A stretch of DNA of 64,000 bases from Streptomyces sp. NBC_00094 (GCF_026343125.1 NZ_JAPEMB010000001.1:4097501-4161500); one strand, 5' to 3'; counted from the stretch's first letter, positions 26,397 through 34,812 are shown. The notes: generated from the sequence alone by a model not told the origin. Translations and numbers: made by a program.

Positions 26397-27341
26397 ATGC
26401 TGCATATCGAGCGCATCGGATACTGGGTGCCCGAGAGGACGTTCTCTGTCGAGGAGATGCGTGAGTCTCTCGGATTCACCCAGAACCAGGTCCGCCTGTA
26501 TACGCGGTTCCTCGGTCTGGACAGGATCGCGGTGGCGCGGGAACACGAGCTGGGCGATCTCCTCGTCGCCGCGGGGGAACAGGCGCTCGCCGGCGTCGAC
26601 CGGTCCGCGGTCCGGCATGTGATCCACGCCTACACGCTCCAGTTCACCCCTCCGCCGGGAGGCCGTCTGCTGGCGGAGGTGCAGGACCGGCTGGGTCTCC
26701 CGCACGCCTCGGCGTTCGGTCTCACCCACCAGAACTGCGTCGCCGGCCTCTACGGCCTCCAGGTCGCCAGGCTGCTGCTCGAGGACGAGCCGGACGACGC
26801 CAAGGTCCTTGTCCTGACCGGAGACAAGGTGATGTCGAGCCTGGTCCAGGTGCTTCCCGACACCACGATCATGGGCGAGGCCGCCGCGGCCTACGTCGCG
26901 GGGAAGGACCCCCGCGGCCACCGGGTGATCGGGAGCGCCCTCCGTGCCGAGGGGCGTTTCTACCAGTGCCTCGACCTCTCCGACGAGCTCTCCGCCGAGT
27001 ACAAGAGGTGCTATCCCGAACTCCTCGCGGACGTGATGCGCGAAGCGATGCGGAGCGCGGGCGTGAAGGGCGGGGACATCGCCTGCGTGATTCCCCACAA
27101 CGTGAACCGTATGTCCTGGAAGAAGGTCCTCGGGGACCTCGGGATAGCGGCCGAAAAGGCCTACCTGGACAACATTCCGAAGTATGGCCACTGCTTTGCG
27201 TCCGACCCGTTCATCAATCTTCGGTCCGCTCGTGCGGAAGAGCGGGTGAAACCGGGCGATGTAGCGATTCTGGTGGGGGCCGGTTTGGGTGCCAGTTTCG
27301 CGTCCACTGTCGTCGAGATCGGTGAAGGGGTACCGGAATGA
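26397..27341 (+). CDS. KAS III-like condensing enzyme 1 (Cys-His-His)
   Basis: A 314-residue thiolase-fold protein of normal KAS III length. The nucleophile is Cys114 in LTHQNCVAGLYG, and His234 lies in CVIPHNVNRMSWKK. The position of the usual Asn (YGNTSAAS in FabH) is taken by His265 in PKYGHCFASDPF, with Asp270 nearby. It can form an acyl-enzyme and may condense or simply transfer acyl groups, as in CerJ-type KAS III acyltransferases. It is the first gene of the cluster and overlaps the ATP-grasp gene by 4 bases, so it probably handles the aminoacyl-ACP made by the next three genes. Confidence 0.85.
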   Translation: MLHIERIGYWVPERTFSVEEMRESLGFTQNQVRLYTRFLGLDRIAVAREHELGDLLVAAGEQALAGVDRSAVRHVIHAYTLQFTPPPGGRLLAEVQDRLGLPHASAFGLTHQNCVAGLYGLQVARLLLEDEPDDAKVLVLTGDKVMSSLVQVLPDTTIMGEAAAAYVAGKDPRGHRVIGSALRAEGRFYQCLDLSDELSAEYKRCYPELLADVMREAMRSAGVKGGDIACVIPHNVNRMSWKKVLGDLGIAAEKAYLDNIPKYGHCFASDPFINLRSARAEERVKPGDVAILVGAGLGASFASTVVEIGEGVPE

Positions 27342-28696
27342 AGGGCACCGGAATGAATTTCTCCGGGCGTTTGAAGAGTTCTCTGGTCGGAGACCCTGAT
27401 GCGCGGTTCGTCTATGTGAACAATTTCGAGGTCGAGCGCAGCTGGGCGGTCGGTGAGCCGAAGCTGCCGGGAGCCGGGATCTCCTTCACCGGCACGACCG
27501 TCAACCGCATGGAGGAGATGGGTGTCCTGCTCGCCGAGCAGGGCGACGTGGTCGTCCTCAAGGCGCCGCTCGATCCCGACTACCAGGCCTACCTGACCGG
27601 TCTCGGCGCGATCGCGGGCACCGTCCTGGTGGCCGACGAGAGCGACCCCGCGAGGACGGTCAGCGAGGACGCGCTGCACTCGCCGGAGCTGCTCGACAGC
27701 CTCCGCGCGCTCGCCGACGGCCGGACCCATCTGATGCCCATGGGCATCTCGCCGGCCGAGGAGATGCTCTCCAAGGAGACCGGTCTGCCGCTGGCGGGCC
27801 CGTCCGCCCAGATCGCCAAGCACGTCAACGGGAAGATCTTCAGCAGGGAGCTCATCGACGCGACGGGGCTCCGGGCCGTGCCCGGTGCCGTCGTCCGTAC
27901 CGTGGGCGAACTCTCCGCCGCCGTACGGGAGCAGCTGGCGGGCGGCGGCCGGGTCGTCGTCAAGGAGTCCCTCGGGGTCTCCGGGCGCGGCATGGTCGTC
28001 CTGGAGGACGAGCGCGGTGCCTCGCGGCTGCTGCGTCTCATCGAGCGGCGCGGCGCGGAGGCCGGCGCGAACCTGGTGGTCGAGTCCTGGGTCGAGAGGG
28101 CCCAGGACCTGAACTACCAGTTCCTCGTGGGCCGTACGGGAGAGGTCCGCTTCGAGACGGTGAAGGCGGCCGTCCTGCGCAACGGCGTCCACCAGGGCCA
28201 CAGTTTCCCCGTGCCGCTGTCGGCCGAGGTGACCGCGGAGCTGCACGAGGCGGCCCAGGTCATCGGTGCCGCCCTGCACGCCGAGGGGTACGTGGGCGTG
28301 GTCGGTGTCGACGCCATGCTCGCCCCCGGCGACGTGCTCTACCCCTGCCTGGAGATCAACGCCCGCTTCAACATGTCGACCTACCAGAGCCGGATCGCCG
28401 AGCGCTCCGTCCCGGCCGACGGCCACGCGGTCGCCGCCACGATCCATCTGCGCCCGACCCGGCGGCACACCTTCGCCGAGGTGGCGGAGGCGCTGGGGGA
28501 CCTCCTCCACCAGGAGACCGGCCGCCCCGGCGTGCTCATCAACAACTTCGCGACGCTCAACGCCGCCGCTCCGGCCGACGGCGGCGAGTTCCAGGGCCGG
28601 CTGTACGCGGTGTGCATCGCCGGCGACGCCGAGGAGGCGCTCGCGCTGCGCGGCGAGGCCGAGAACCGACTGCAGAGGATGACGGGACAGGCATGA
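27338..28696 (+). CDS. ATP-grasp amino acid-ACP ligase (BtrJ-like)
   Basis: A 452-residue ATP-grasp protein. The ATP-grasp core spans about residues 155-350, with the P-loop-like SLGVSGRGMVVLE and the metal-binding C-terminal part PCLEINARFNMSTYQSR. A 150-residue N-terminal preATP-grasp domain precedes it. Together with the next two genes it forms the same trio as BtrJ-BtrK-BtrI in butirosin biosynthesis, where BtrJ uses ATP to load L-glutamate through its gamma-carboxyl on the ACP. The analogous role is inferred from family and gene order. The first ATG (27338) overlaps the previous stop; a second in-frame ATG at 27353 has its own AAGGG. Confidence 0.8.
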   Translation: MKGTGMNFSGRLKSSLVGDPDARFVYVNNFEVERSWAVGEPKLPGAGISFTGTTVNRMEEMGVLLAEQGDVVVLKAPLDPDYQAYLTGLGAIAGTVLVADESDPARTVSEDALHSPELLDSLRALADGRTHLMPMGISPAEEMLSKETGLPLAGPSAQIAKHVNGKIFSRELIDATGLRAVPGAVVRTVGELSAAVREQLAGGGRVVVKESLGVSGRGMVVLEDERGASRLLRLIERRGAEAGANLVVESWVERAQDLNYQFLVGRTGEVRFETVKAAVLRNGVHQGHSFPVPLSAEVTAELHEAAQVIGAALHAEGYVGVVGVDAMLAPGDVLYPCLEINARFNMSTYQSRIAERSVPADGHAVAATIHLRPTRRHTFAEVAEALGDLLHQETGRPGVLINNFATLNAAAPADGGEFQGRLYAVCIAGDAEEALALRGEAENRLQRMTGQA

Positions 28697-29988
28697 AGAT
28701 CCAGGGCATCGAGTACGAGGACCTCGCCGAGAGGTACGGCACTCCCTCGTACGTCTACGACGGAAACGTCCTCGCCGGAACGATCACGGAGCTGTGCGAG
28801 GTCCTGCACCCCGCGCTGGAGGTCTTCTTCTCCCTGAAGTCGAACCCCAACATCAGCGTCTTCCGGGTGCTGCACCAGGGCGGGGCGCGGGCGGAGGTGT
28901 CGTCCCTCGTCGAGCTGCGGACGGCCCTCGAAGCGGGAGCGGCGCCCGGCGACATCATCTTCCTCGGCCCCGGCAAGAGCGAGGAGGAGCTCGTCGCCTG
29001 TCTGGAGGCGGGGATCTACGCCGTCGTCGTCGAGTCCTTCGACGAGCTGGACCGGCTGGAGAAGCTCGCCGAGGCCCGGAACGTCCGGCAGCGGGTCCTG
29101 CTGCGCGTCAACCCGGCCGTCGCGATCAGCGGCTCCCGGCTGACGATGGGCGGCAAGCCCCGGCAGTTCGGCATCGACGAGGAGCAGGTCCTCGGCGCCG
29201 GCGACCTTCCGTCGCGGTACCAGTACGCCGACGTCGCCGGGATCCACGTGTACATGGGCACGCGGATCCTGGACCCGGAGGTCCTGGGGAAGAACACCCG
29301 CTACGTGTTCGAGCTCGCGGACCGGGTGGTGCGCCACACCGGCATCCGGCTGGACGCGGTCGACATCGGCGGCGGCATGGGCGTCGCGTACTTCGAGGGC
29401 GAGTCCGACCTCGACCTCACCGAGGTCGCCAAGGAACTCAACCCGCTGATCGAGGAGTTCGCCGTCGGCCATCCGGGCACGCGGCTGATCCTCGAGTCCG
29501 GCCGCTTCCTCGCCGCCAGGGCCGGGGTCTACGTCCTCCGGGTCCGCTACACCAAGCAGTCCATGGGCGAGTCCTTCGCGGTCGCCGACGGCGGCACGCA
29601 CCACCACATGGCGGCCGTCGGCATCGGCTCGTTCGTGAAGCGGAACTTCCCGTCCGTCCTGCTCAGCAAGGACAGCGCCGACCGGAACGCCCCGGACGCG
29701 GCGGGTCGGTGGACCGTGACCGGGCCGCTGTGCACGCCCAACGACACCCTCCTCAAGCAGGTCGGCCTGCCGGCCCTGGAGGCCGGTGACCTGCTCGGGG
29801 TCGAGCGGTCGGGGGCGTACGGCCCCTCCGCCTCGCCCGGCCTGTTCCTCAGCCACGGCTATCCGGCGGAGGTGCTGGTCATGGACGGCGTGGCCCACCT
29901 CGTGCGCAGCCGGGACGAACCCGACGACCTTCTCCGCAAGCAGCACCTGTTCGACCAGACCCGTACCGACGACCTCCAGGGAAGTTGA
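28693..29988 (+). CDS. Fold-type III PLP decarboxylase (BtrK-like)
   Basis: A 431-residue DAP/ornithine-decarboxylase-type enzyme. PLP Lys49 lies in VFFSLKSNPN, the Gly-rich phosphate loop is DIGGGMG (about 224-230), LESGRFLAARAG follows, and the catalytic Cys347 is in GPLCTPNDTL. BtrK, the closest functional model, decarboxylates gamma-L-glutamyl-S-ACP to 4-aminobutyryl-S-ACP. The HVYMGTRI segment at about 185 replaces the HIGSQ specificity region of LysA, which argues against plain diaminopimelate decarboxylase. It overlaps the ligase gene by 4 bases and lies 5 bases before the ACP gene. Confidence 0.85.
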   Translation: MKIQGIEYEDLAERYGTPSYVYDGNVLAGTITELCEVLHPALEVFFSLKSNPNISVFRVLHQGGARAEVSSLVELRTALEAGAAPGDIIFLGPGKSEEELVACLEAGIYAVVVESFDELDRLEKLAEARNVRQRVLLRVNPAVAISGSRLTMGGKPRQFGIDEEQVLGAGDLPSRYQYADVAGIHVYMGTRILDPEVLGKNTRYVFELADRVVRHTGIRLDAVDIGGGMGVAYFEGESDLDLTEVAKELNPLIEEFAVGHPGTRLILESGRFLAARAGVYVLRVRYTKQSMGESFAVADGGTHHHMAAVGIGSFVKRNFPSVLLSKDSADRNAPDAAGRWTVTGPLCTPNDTLLKQVGLPALEAGDLLGVERSGAYGPSASPGLFLSHGYPAEVLVMDGVAHLVRSRDEPDDLLRKQHLFDQTRTDDLQGS

Positions 29989-29993
29989 CCCAC

Positions 29994-30254
29994 ATGAACC
30001 GCACCGACGTCATCGAGCACATCCGGACCGCCCTGTCGGGCGTCCTCAACCGCGAGGTCACCGGCATCAGCGAGGAGGTCCGCCTGTTCGAGGACCTCGC
30101 CCTCGACTCCACCAGCGTCATCGAGCTCCTGATGGGGCTGGAGGACACGGTCGGCCTGGAGATCGACCCCGACGAGCTGGAGCCGGAGGTCTTCCAGACC
30201 GTCGGCACCCTCACCGACTACGTCATCGCCGGCCTCACCAAGGTCTCGGCCTGA
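29994..30254 (+). CDS. Acyl carrier protein 1 (BtrI-like)
   Basis: An 86-residue ACP. Ser39 in LALDSTSVIELLM is the phosphopantetheine site, with DST replacing the usual DSL. The surrounding helices are acidic (EEVRLFEDLALD, GLEDTVGLEIDPDELEPE). The ATG at 29994 with AGGGAAG upstream is preferred over a TTG 9 bases earlier. Gene order implies it carries the aminoacyl starter made by the ATP-grasp ligase and decarboxylase. Confidence 0.93.
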   Translation: MNRTDVIEHIRTALSGVLNREVTGISEEVRLFEDLALDSTSVIELLMGLEDTVGLEIDPDELEPEVFQTVGTLTDYVIAGLTKVSA

Positions 30255-30258
30255 TCCG

Positions 30259-31257
30259 ATGGTGCTGCAGCAGGCGACGCAGGCCGCGGAATCCGGCGGC
30301 GGCGCTCCGAACCGGACCGGAGTGCGGCTGTCCCACGTGGCCGGCACGGTGTTCACGGAGCGCGGCGAACCTCTCGTCGGCTGCGCCCCGGGGCTGATGG
30401 AGGTCGCCCTGGCCTCCCATCGGCTGTCCGTCGACGACGAGCTCCTGGCGCGTCGCGGCAACGGCTTCATCACGATGAGCGAACGGCTGCTCGGGGGGTG
30501 GGAGGGCACCTGGCCGGAGACGGACGCGGTGTTCCTCACCTACCGGGCGCCGGACCTCGTCACCCATGACGTGGCCGGCTGCTACCTGGCCGAGCGGCTG
30601 CCGGGCACTCCGGTGCCGCTGGCCGTCGCCGACCAGGGAGTCGGCGCCCCGTTCACCGCGCTGCGCATCGCCGACGCGATGGTGCGCTGCGGCGAGCTGT
30701 CCCACGGCGCGCTCTTCGTCCTCGACCAGAACGCCACCGCCGACTGGCACGACCCCCTGGGGGGCGCCGCTCCCCGTGACACGGACGCGGCGGTCCTCAT
30801 GGGCCTCGGCTCCACCGGCGGGGCGCGCGTGGAACACGTACGCGAGAGGACCGTCGACGATCCGCGGCAGGGACTGCGGGACCTGCTCGGGGAGTTCCCC
30901 GGAGTCCGCGTGGTGGCCGGGGACGCACTCCTGGCCGGTACGGATACGGAGACGGGGTCGGGTTCGGGGACGAGCACAGGGTCCGGTTCGGGTTCGAGCA
31001 CAGGGTCCGGTACGGGGACGAGCACAGGGCCGGGTACGGGGACGAGCACAGGGCCGGGTACGGCGGCGGATGCCGAGTCGGGCGCGCTCGGGGCCGTCTC
31101 CGGTGTGCCCGCCGGCCACGACTGCACCGGGGTCTGGGCGGCGCTCGCCGCGCGGTGGCCCCTCGCCGAGGCGGTCGTCCTCGCCGACTACGAACCGGCC
31201 GCGCGCCGGCTCTACAGCTGCCTGGTCACCCCCGAGGTACCGGGGGACCCGACATGA
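30259..31257 (+). CDS. KAS III-like protein without catalytic Cys (decoy A), with repeat insert
   Basis: A 332-residue protein. Residues 1-195 resemble the N-terminal half of a KAS III (AVFLTYRAPDLVTHDVAGCYLAE, then the nucleophile strand-helix AVADQGVGAPFTALRIADAM). The Cys position is occupied by Gly/Val, and no His or Asn motifs follow. Residues ~230-275 are an 8-residue tandem repeat (GTGTSTGP type). Only about 55 residues remain after it, so the second thiolase half is largely missing. It cannot condense; it may be a structural partner of the active KAS III proteins, as PqsB is for PqsC. It overlaps the next KAS III gene by 4 bases. Confidence 0.65.
   Translation: MVLQQATQAAESGGGAPNRTGVRLSHVAGTVFTERGEPLVGCAPGLMEVALASHRLSVDDELLARRGNGFITMSERLLGGWEGTWPETDAVFLTYRAPDLVTHDVAGCYLAERLPGTPVPLAVADQGVGAPFTALRIADAMVRCGELSHGALFVLDQNATADWHDPLGGAAPRDTDAAVLMGLGSTGGARVEHVRERTVDDPRQGLRDLLGEFPGVRVVAGDALLAGTDTETGSGSGTSTGSGSGSSTGSGTGTSTGPGTGTSTGPGTAADAESGALGAVSGVPAGHDCTGVWAALAARWPLAEAVVLADYEPAARRLYSCLVTPEVPGDPT
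30950..31068 (+). repeat. In-frame 24-base tandem repeats in decoy A
   Basis: About five imperfect copies of a 24-base unit (GGTACGGGGACGAGCACAGG followed by a variable base quartet) encode Gly/Ser/Thr octapeptides that form a flexible linker. Confidence 0.9.
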
Positions 31258-32237
31258 GCGCCACCCCGCCCGCGGTCGGCCTGTCCCGGGTGGCCGTACG
31301 TCTCCCCCGGCACACGGAACCGGTGGACGAGGTGCTGGCCAGGACCGGGCACAGCATCACCGAACGGCGGATGTTCTCGCGGTTCTACGGCCTGCGGGAC
31401 AGCACCGTGCTCGGCCCCGGGGAGTCCCTGGAGGACCTCCTGGCGGAGGCCGGGGCCGCCGCGCTCGACGGGGTCCCGCCGTCCCTGATCCTGTACGGAC
31501 ACACCCTGCTCGTGCAGGAGTTCGGGACCCGGCCGGGCTTCGCCACGCGCATGCGCGCACGGCTCGGAGCCCCCGACGCCGCCTTCCACGGGGTGTCACA
31601 GGTCGGATGCACCTCGGTGCTGCGCTCCGTCGAACTGGCCCGGCGCTATCTGGGCCGGCCCGGGAGCCTGCCGACCGACCGGGTCCTCGTCCTCGGCGGG
31701 GACCAGGGCAGCATCCTGGACGGCGCCCGGGTGCTGCCGCGCACCACCGTGGCCTCCGACACCGCGGTGGCCGCGGTGGTGACACCGGAACCGCCGGGTG
31801 GGGGCGGGCGCCCGATCCGCTACCGCCACCTGTCCACCGCGAACGCCCGGGACACCCGCTTCCACCGGAACCTGCGGATGTCCGAGGCGGAGTTCGCGGC
31901 GTACGGAAAGGTCTGCGGCGATCTCGTCCAGCGGGTGCTCGGCGAGGCGGCGGACCGGGCGGGGCTCGCCCTGGCCGACGTCGACCTGGTCATGCCCCAC
32001 ATGTCGAACGCCGTCTTCTGGAAGGCCGTCTGCCGCGCCACCGGCATCCCCCGTGAGCGCGTCTGCCTGGAGCTGCTGCCCGAGCGCGGCCACGGCTTCG
32101 GGACGGACGCGCTGATGGCGCTGGAGCACGCCGACAGCACGGGCCGGCTGCGCCCCGGCGACCGGTGCGCCCTGGTCTCCATCGGCCAGGGCGCCTATTT
32201 CACGGCGATCGTCGTCGAGGTCTTGGAGGAATCGTGA
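31254..32237 (+). CDS. KAS III-like condensing enzyme 2 (Cys-His-His)
   Basis: A 327-residue KAS III relative. The nucleophile is Cys119 in VSQVGCTSVLRSVELA, with His249 in LVMPHMSNAVFWK. As in KAS III-like 1, the expected Asn is His280 (PERGHGFGTDAL) with an Asp five residues later. The two active proteins therefore share a variant triad and form a subfamily. The N-terminal 70 residues contain FSRFYGLRD like the FLGLDR region of the first enzyme. It probably elongates or transfers the aminoacyl or polyketide chain. It overlaps both neighbours by 4 bases. Confidence 0.83.
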   Translation: MSATPPAVGLSRVAVRLPRHTEPVDEVLARTGHSITERRMFSRFYGLRDSTVLGPGESLEDLLAEAGAAALDGVPPSLILYGHTLLVQEFGTRPGFATRMRARLGAPDAAFHGVSQVGCTSVLRSVELARRYLGRPGSLPTDRVLVLGGDQGSILDGARVLPRTTVASDTAVAAVVTPEPPGGGGRPIRYRHLSTANARDTRFHRNLRMSEAEFAAYGKVCGDLVQRVLGEAADRAGLALADVDLVMPHMSNAVFWKAVCRATGIPRERVCLELLPERGHGFGTDALMALEHADSTGRLRPGDRCALVSIGQGAYFTAIVVEVLEES

Positions 32238-32833
32238 CAACCGATCTCAGGGAGTGCGAGGAGGCGGCCCGGGCGCACGGTCTGGCGAAGGGACTCGACC
32301 GCGCGCTCGACGGCGTCGACGTGCGCCTCGCGGCCCCCGGACCGTACGCCGCCGTCCCCGCCGGCCGGGCCGGGGGAGCGGACGTCCACCGGCACCGCCT
32401 CGCGGAGCTGGAGGGCGTCGTCTTCGTCCGCCGCGACCAGGACGGGCCGCACGACGCGGAGGCCTGCGCGCGCGTCGGCCGACGGCTCGCCCACACCCGG
32501 CTGGGGCTCGCCCGTCGTCTGCTCGACCAGGCGACGGTCCACCTGTCCGCCCGTACCGGCGGCGGCGAGCCGCTGTCGCGCAAGCAGATGGTGATCGGCA
32601 CGGTGGCCGACGTCATGAGCGGGATCGAACTGCTGCGGCACTACGCGCGGTCCCAGGACAGCCGTCGGGCCCTGGTCGATCTGCACCACCGACTGGACGT
32701 ACTGGGATGGGAGATCGCCCGGCTCTTCGGAGCGGCCGGCTACATCGCGGACAACGAGGTGCGCGCGCTCCACGTCTCGGCGCTGGCCGCCAACACCTGG
32801 ATCGACGGAGAGCTGAGCGATGATCGAGTTTGA
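32234..32833 (+). CDS. Orphan acyl-CoA dehydrogenase C-terminal-domain protein
   Basis: A 199-residue protein equal to only the C-terminal helical bundle of an acyl-CoA dehydrogenase (EACARVGRRLAHTRLGLARRLLDQ, then SRKQMVIGTVADVMSGIELLRHYA). N-terminal and beta-barrel domains are replaced by about 75 unrelated residues. It lacks a complete flavin site. It overlaps the full-length acyl-CoA dehydrogenase gene by 14 bases, and the two products probably form a hetero-oligomer, as known for split FadE pairs in actinobacteria. The GTG start overlaps the preceding stop. Confidence 0.65.
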   Translation: MTTDLRECEEAARAHGLAKGLDRALDGVDVRLAAPGPYAAVPAGRAGGADVHRHRLAELEGVVFVRRDQDGPHDAEACARVGRRLAHTRLGLARRLLDQATVHLSARTGGGEPLSRKQMVIGTVADVMSGIELLRHYARSQDSRRALVDLHHRLDVLGWEIARLFGAAGYIADNEVRALHVSALAANTWIDGELSDDRV

Positions 32834-34043
32834 CCGGCGGCTGCGCGAGATACGGGGCACCGCCGCCGAGGCGGGCGCCGACCTCCGGGAGCGGGCCCTG
32901 GCCGTGGACGCGGACCCGCACTCCATGGAGCAGCACTTCGACTCCCCCGGATTCCACCTGATCCGGACCATCACCACCCCCGTCGAGCACCGGCCGAGCG
33001 CGGACCGGGGGACGGCGGGCTTCACCCCCGGCAGGAAGTCCCTGGAGACGGCCGTCTCCGTGGTGGAACTGGCCCGCGGCGACGCCGCGATGCTGCTGGC
33101 CTGCCCCGGTCCCGGACTCGCGGGCGTCATCGTCGACCTGCTCGGCGACGACGCCCAGCGCGAGCGGTTCTACGGGCGGCTCGCGGACGGGCGGACGTGG
33201 TCGTTCTTCGCGATGACGGAGGCCGAACGGGGCAACGACGCCACGGCCATGGAGACGCGCGTCGACTCCCGGGACGACGGTTTCCTGCTCACCGGGCGGA
33301 AGCGGTACATCGGGAACGCGGCGCGCGGCGGGATCGGCGTCGTGTTCGCGCGGACCGGCCGCTCGCCGATGTCGATCAGGGCACTACTGGTCGAGCCGGA
33401 GGCCGGGACCGGTGCCGCGGGCGGGACTGGGACTGGGGCCGGGACCGGGACTGGGACCGGGGCTGGGACTGGGGCCGGGGCCGCGGGCTGGCACCGTACG
33501 CCCCTGGAGATGGTCGGACTGCGGGGCGCGTACCTGAGCGAGATCGCCATGGAGAACGTCCCGGTCGCCGAGGACGCGTTCCTCGGCAACCACCTGCCGG
33601 TCACCCGCCGCGGCATCTGGGGCGCGGTGAAGACCTTCAACGAGATGCGGGTGCAGATCGCGGCCCTCGCCGTCGGGACCTCGCTGGCGATGGCCGAGTA
33701 CGTCAGGGACCACAGCGCCGGTACGTCGCAGCCCGCCGGCCTGGACCTCGTGCTGGCCCGGGCCGAGGCCGCCCGTCACCTGGTGTACGACGCGGCGGCG
33801 TGCGTCGACCGCGACCCGGAGCGCAGCTACCCGTCGTCGGTCGCCAAGCTGGCCGCCAACCAGCTGGCCATGGACACGGCCCGCTGGTCGGCGCGCGCCC
33901 TCGGCCCGGCCGGGCACCTGACCCACCCCCTGCTGGAGAAGTGGGCCCGCGACGTGTGCGGCTTCGAGTTCATGGAGGGCACCGCCAACATCCAGCGGCT
34001 GCACGTCGAGAAGGGCTACCGCACCGGAGACGCGGATGCCTGA
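32820..34043 (+). CDS. Acyl-CoA (acyl-ACP) dehydrogenase with Gly/Thr-rich insert
   Basis: A 407-residue ACAD. The FAD/substrate region shows WSFFAMTEAERGNDATAM and GRKRYIGNAARG. A C-terminal bundle ends with GFEFMEGTANIQRLHVEKG, the EGT-x2-I-x-R segment that normally includes the catalytic Glu. It would introduce an alpha,beta double bond or act on an ACP-bound aminoacyl chain. Residues about 196-222 are a Gly-Thr-Ala tandem repeat inserted between the beta domain and the helical domain. It overlaps both neighbours and is probably bound to the orphan C-terminal protein encoded just before. Confidence 0.82.
   Translation: MIEFDRRLREIRGTAAEAGADLRERALAVDADPHSMEQHFDSPGFHLIRTITTPVEHRPSADRGTAGFTPGRKSLETAVSVVELARGDAAMLLACPGPGLAGVIVDLLGDDAQRERFYGRLADGRTWSFFAMTEAERGNDATAMETRVDSRDDGFLLTGRKRYIGNAARGGIGVVFARTGRSPMSIRALLVEPEAGTGAAGGTGTGAGTGTGTGAGTGAGAAGWHRTPLEMVGLRGAYLSEIAMENVPVAEDAFLGNHLPVTRRGIWGAVKTFNEMRVQIAALAVGTSLAMAEYVRDHSAGTSQPAGLDLVLARAEAARHLVYDAAACVDRDPERSYPSSVAKLAANQLAMDTARWSARALGPAGHLTHPLLEKWARDVCGFEFMEGTANIQRLHVEKGYRTGDADA
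33405..33486 (+). repeat. In-frame GGGACTGGGACCGGG repeats in ACAD gene
   Basis: A run of 6-base GGNACN/GGGGCC units encodes (Gly-Thr/Gly-Ala)n inside the dehydrogenase reading frame without breaking it. Confidence 0.9.
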
Positions 34044-34812
34044 CCTCTACGTCGACGCGGTACGCGTCGCCTGCCACGACCACCCGGTCCACGTACCGGC
34101 GGTCGCCCTTCCCGAGGACGACGACCGGCGCTGGCTCGCCGGGTTCGTCGCCCGGGTGGCCGGGGTGCCGCTGGAGGACCTCGGGGTGCTCGACCCGCTC
34201 GCATCCGGGCAGGGCGACGAGTCCGCGTTGTGTCTGCGGGTCCTCGACGCCCTCGGTCCGGCCGCCGCTCCGCAGCCGCTCGTCCTGGTCCGGTCCGGGC
34301 CCGTCCTGGACCCCAAGGTCTCGATGCTTGCCGGGCTCGTCCACGCCACGGACTGGGCCGGCGACGACCTGGGCCTCACCCACCTCGACGAGCAGGGCGG
34401 CACCGCCGTACTCGACCTGCTCGCCTGGACCCTGCCCGACGACGGCGGCGCGACGGTCCTCGTCATGGACGCACCACCGGTACGCCTCCTCGCCGAGCGC
34501 GGTCGTCGGTCGTCGGTCGTCGGTCTCCGGCTGACCCGCGGATCGGGCGCCCTGCGCTACCTGGACGGTGGCCGGGGTGACCGGACGCCGGCCCCGGGAG
34601 CGGCCCTGGAGTTCCGTGGCACCGGACCCTGCGACGCCTGGATCGCGCTGAGCGAGGCGCTTGCGGCCGGGGTCGTACGGGCGGGGGACCGGCTGCTGCT
34701 GAGCACCGGGTCCGAGACGTCGCCCGAGACGGGCTGGGTGCTGCTCGAAGCGGCCGAGCCGCTGGGCGGCGTCGCGGTCCACGGGCCGGCGGAAGGAGCC
34801 GTCGTCCGATGA
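34036..34812 (+). CDS. Shrunken KAS III-like protein without catalytic Cys (decoy B)
   Basis: A 258-residue protein I do not recognise as a named family. Residues ~75-155 parallel the nucleophile region of KAS III-like 1 (LGLTHLDEQGGTAVLDLLAW against FGLTHQNCVAGLYGLQVA), but no Cys is present. Residues ~210-250 (LSEALAAGVVRAGDRLLLSTGS, then GWVLLEAAE) match the last helix and strands of KAS III. The intervening C-terminal half with the catalytic His is missing. It is therefore a likely inactive partner or scaffold. It overlaps the dehydrogenase by 8 bases and the MATE gene by 4. Confidence 0.55.
   Translation: MPDLYVDAVRVACHDHPVHVPAVALPEDDDRRWLAGFVARVAGVPLEDLGVLDPLASGQGDESALCLRVLDALGPAAAPQPLVLVRSGPVLDPKVSMLAGLVHATDWAGDDLGLTHLDEQGGTAVLDLLAWTLPDDGGATVLVMDAPPVRLLAERGRRSSVVGLRLTRGSGALRYLDGGRGDRTPAPGAALEFRGTGPCDAWIALSEALAAGVVRAGDRLLLSTGSETSPETGWVLLEAAEPLGGVAVHGPAEGAVVR

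Noticed and set aside
28693..29988. LysA diaminopimelate decarboxylase of primary metabolism
   Set aside because: Fold and catalytic residues agree, but the specificity region differs (HVYMGTRI) and it is coupled to an ATP-grasp ligase and an ACP, which fits BtrK better.
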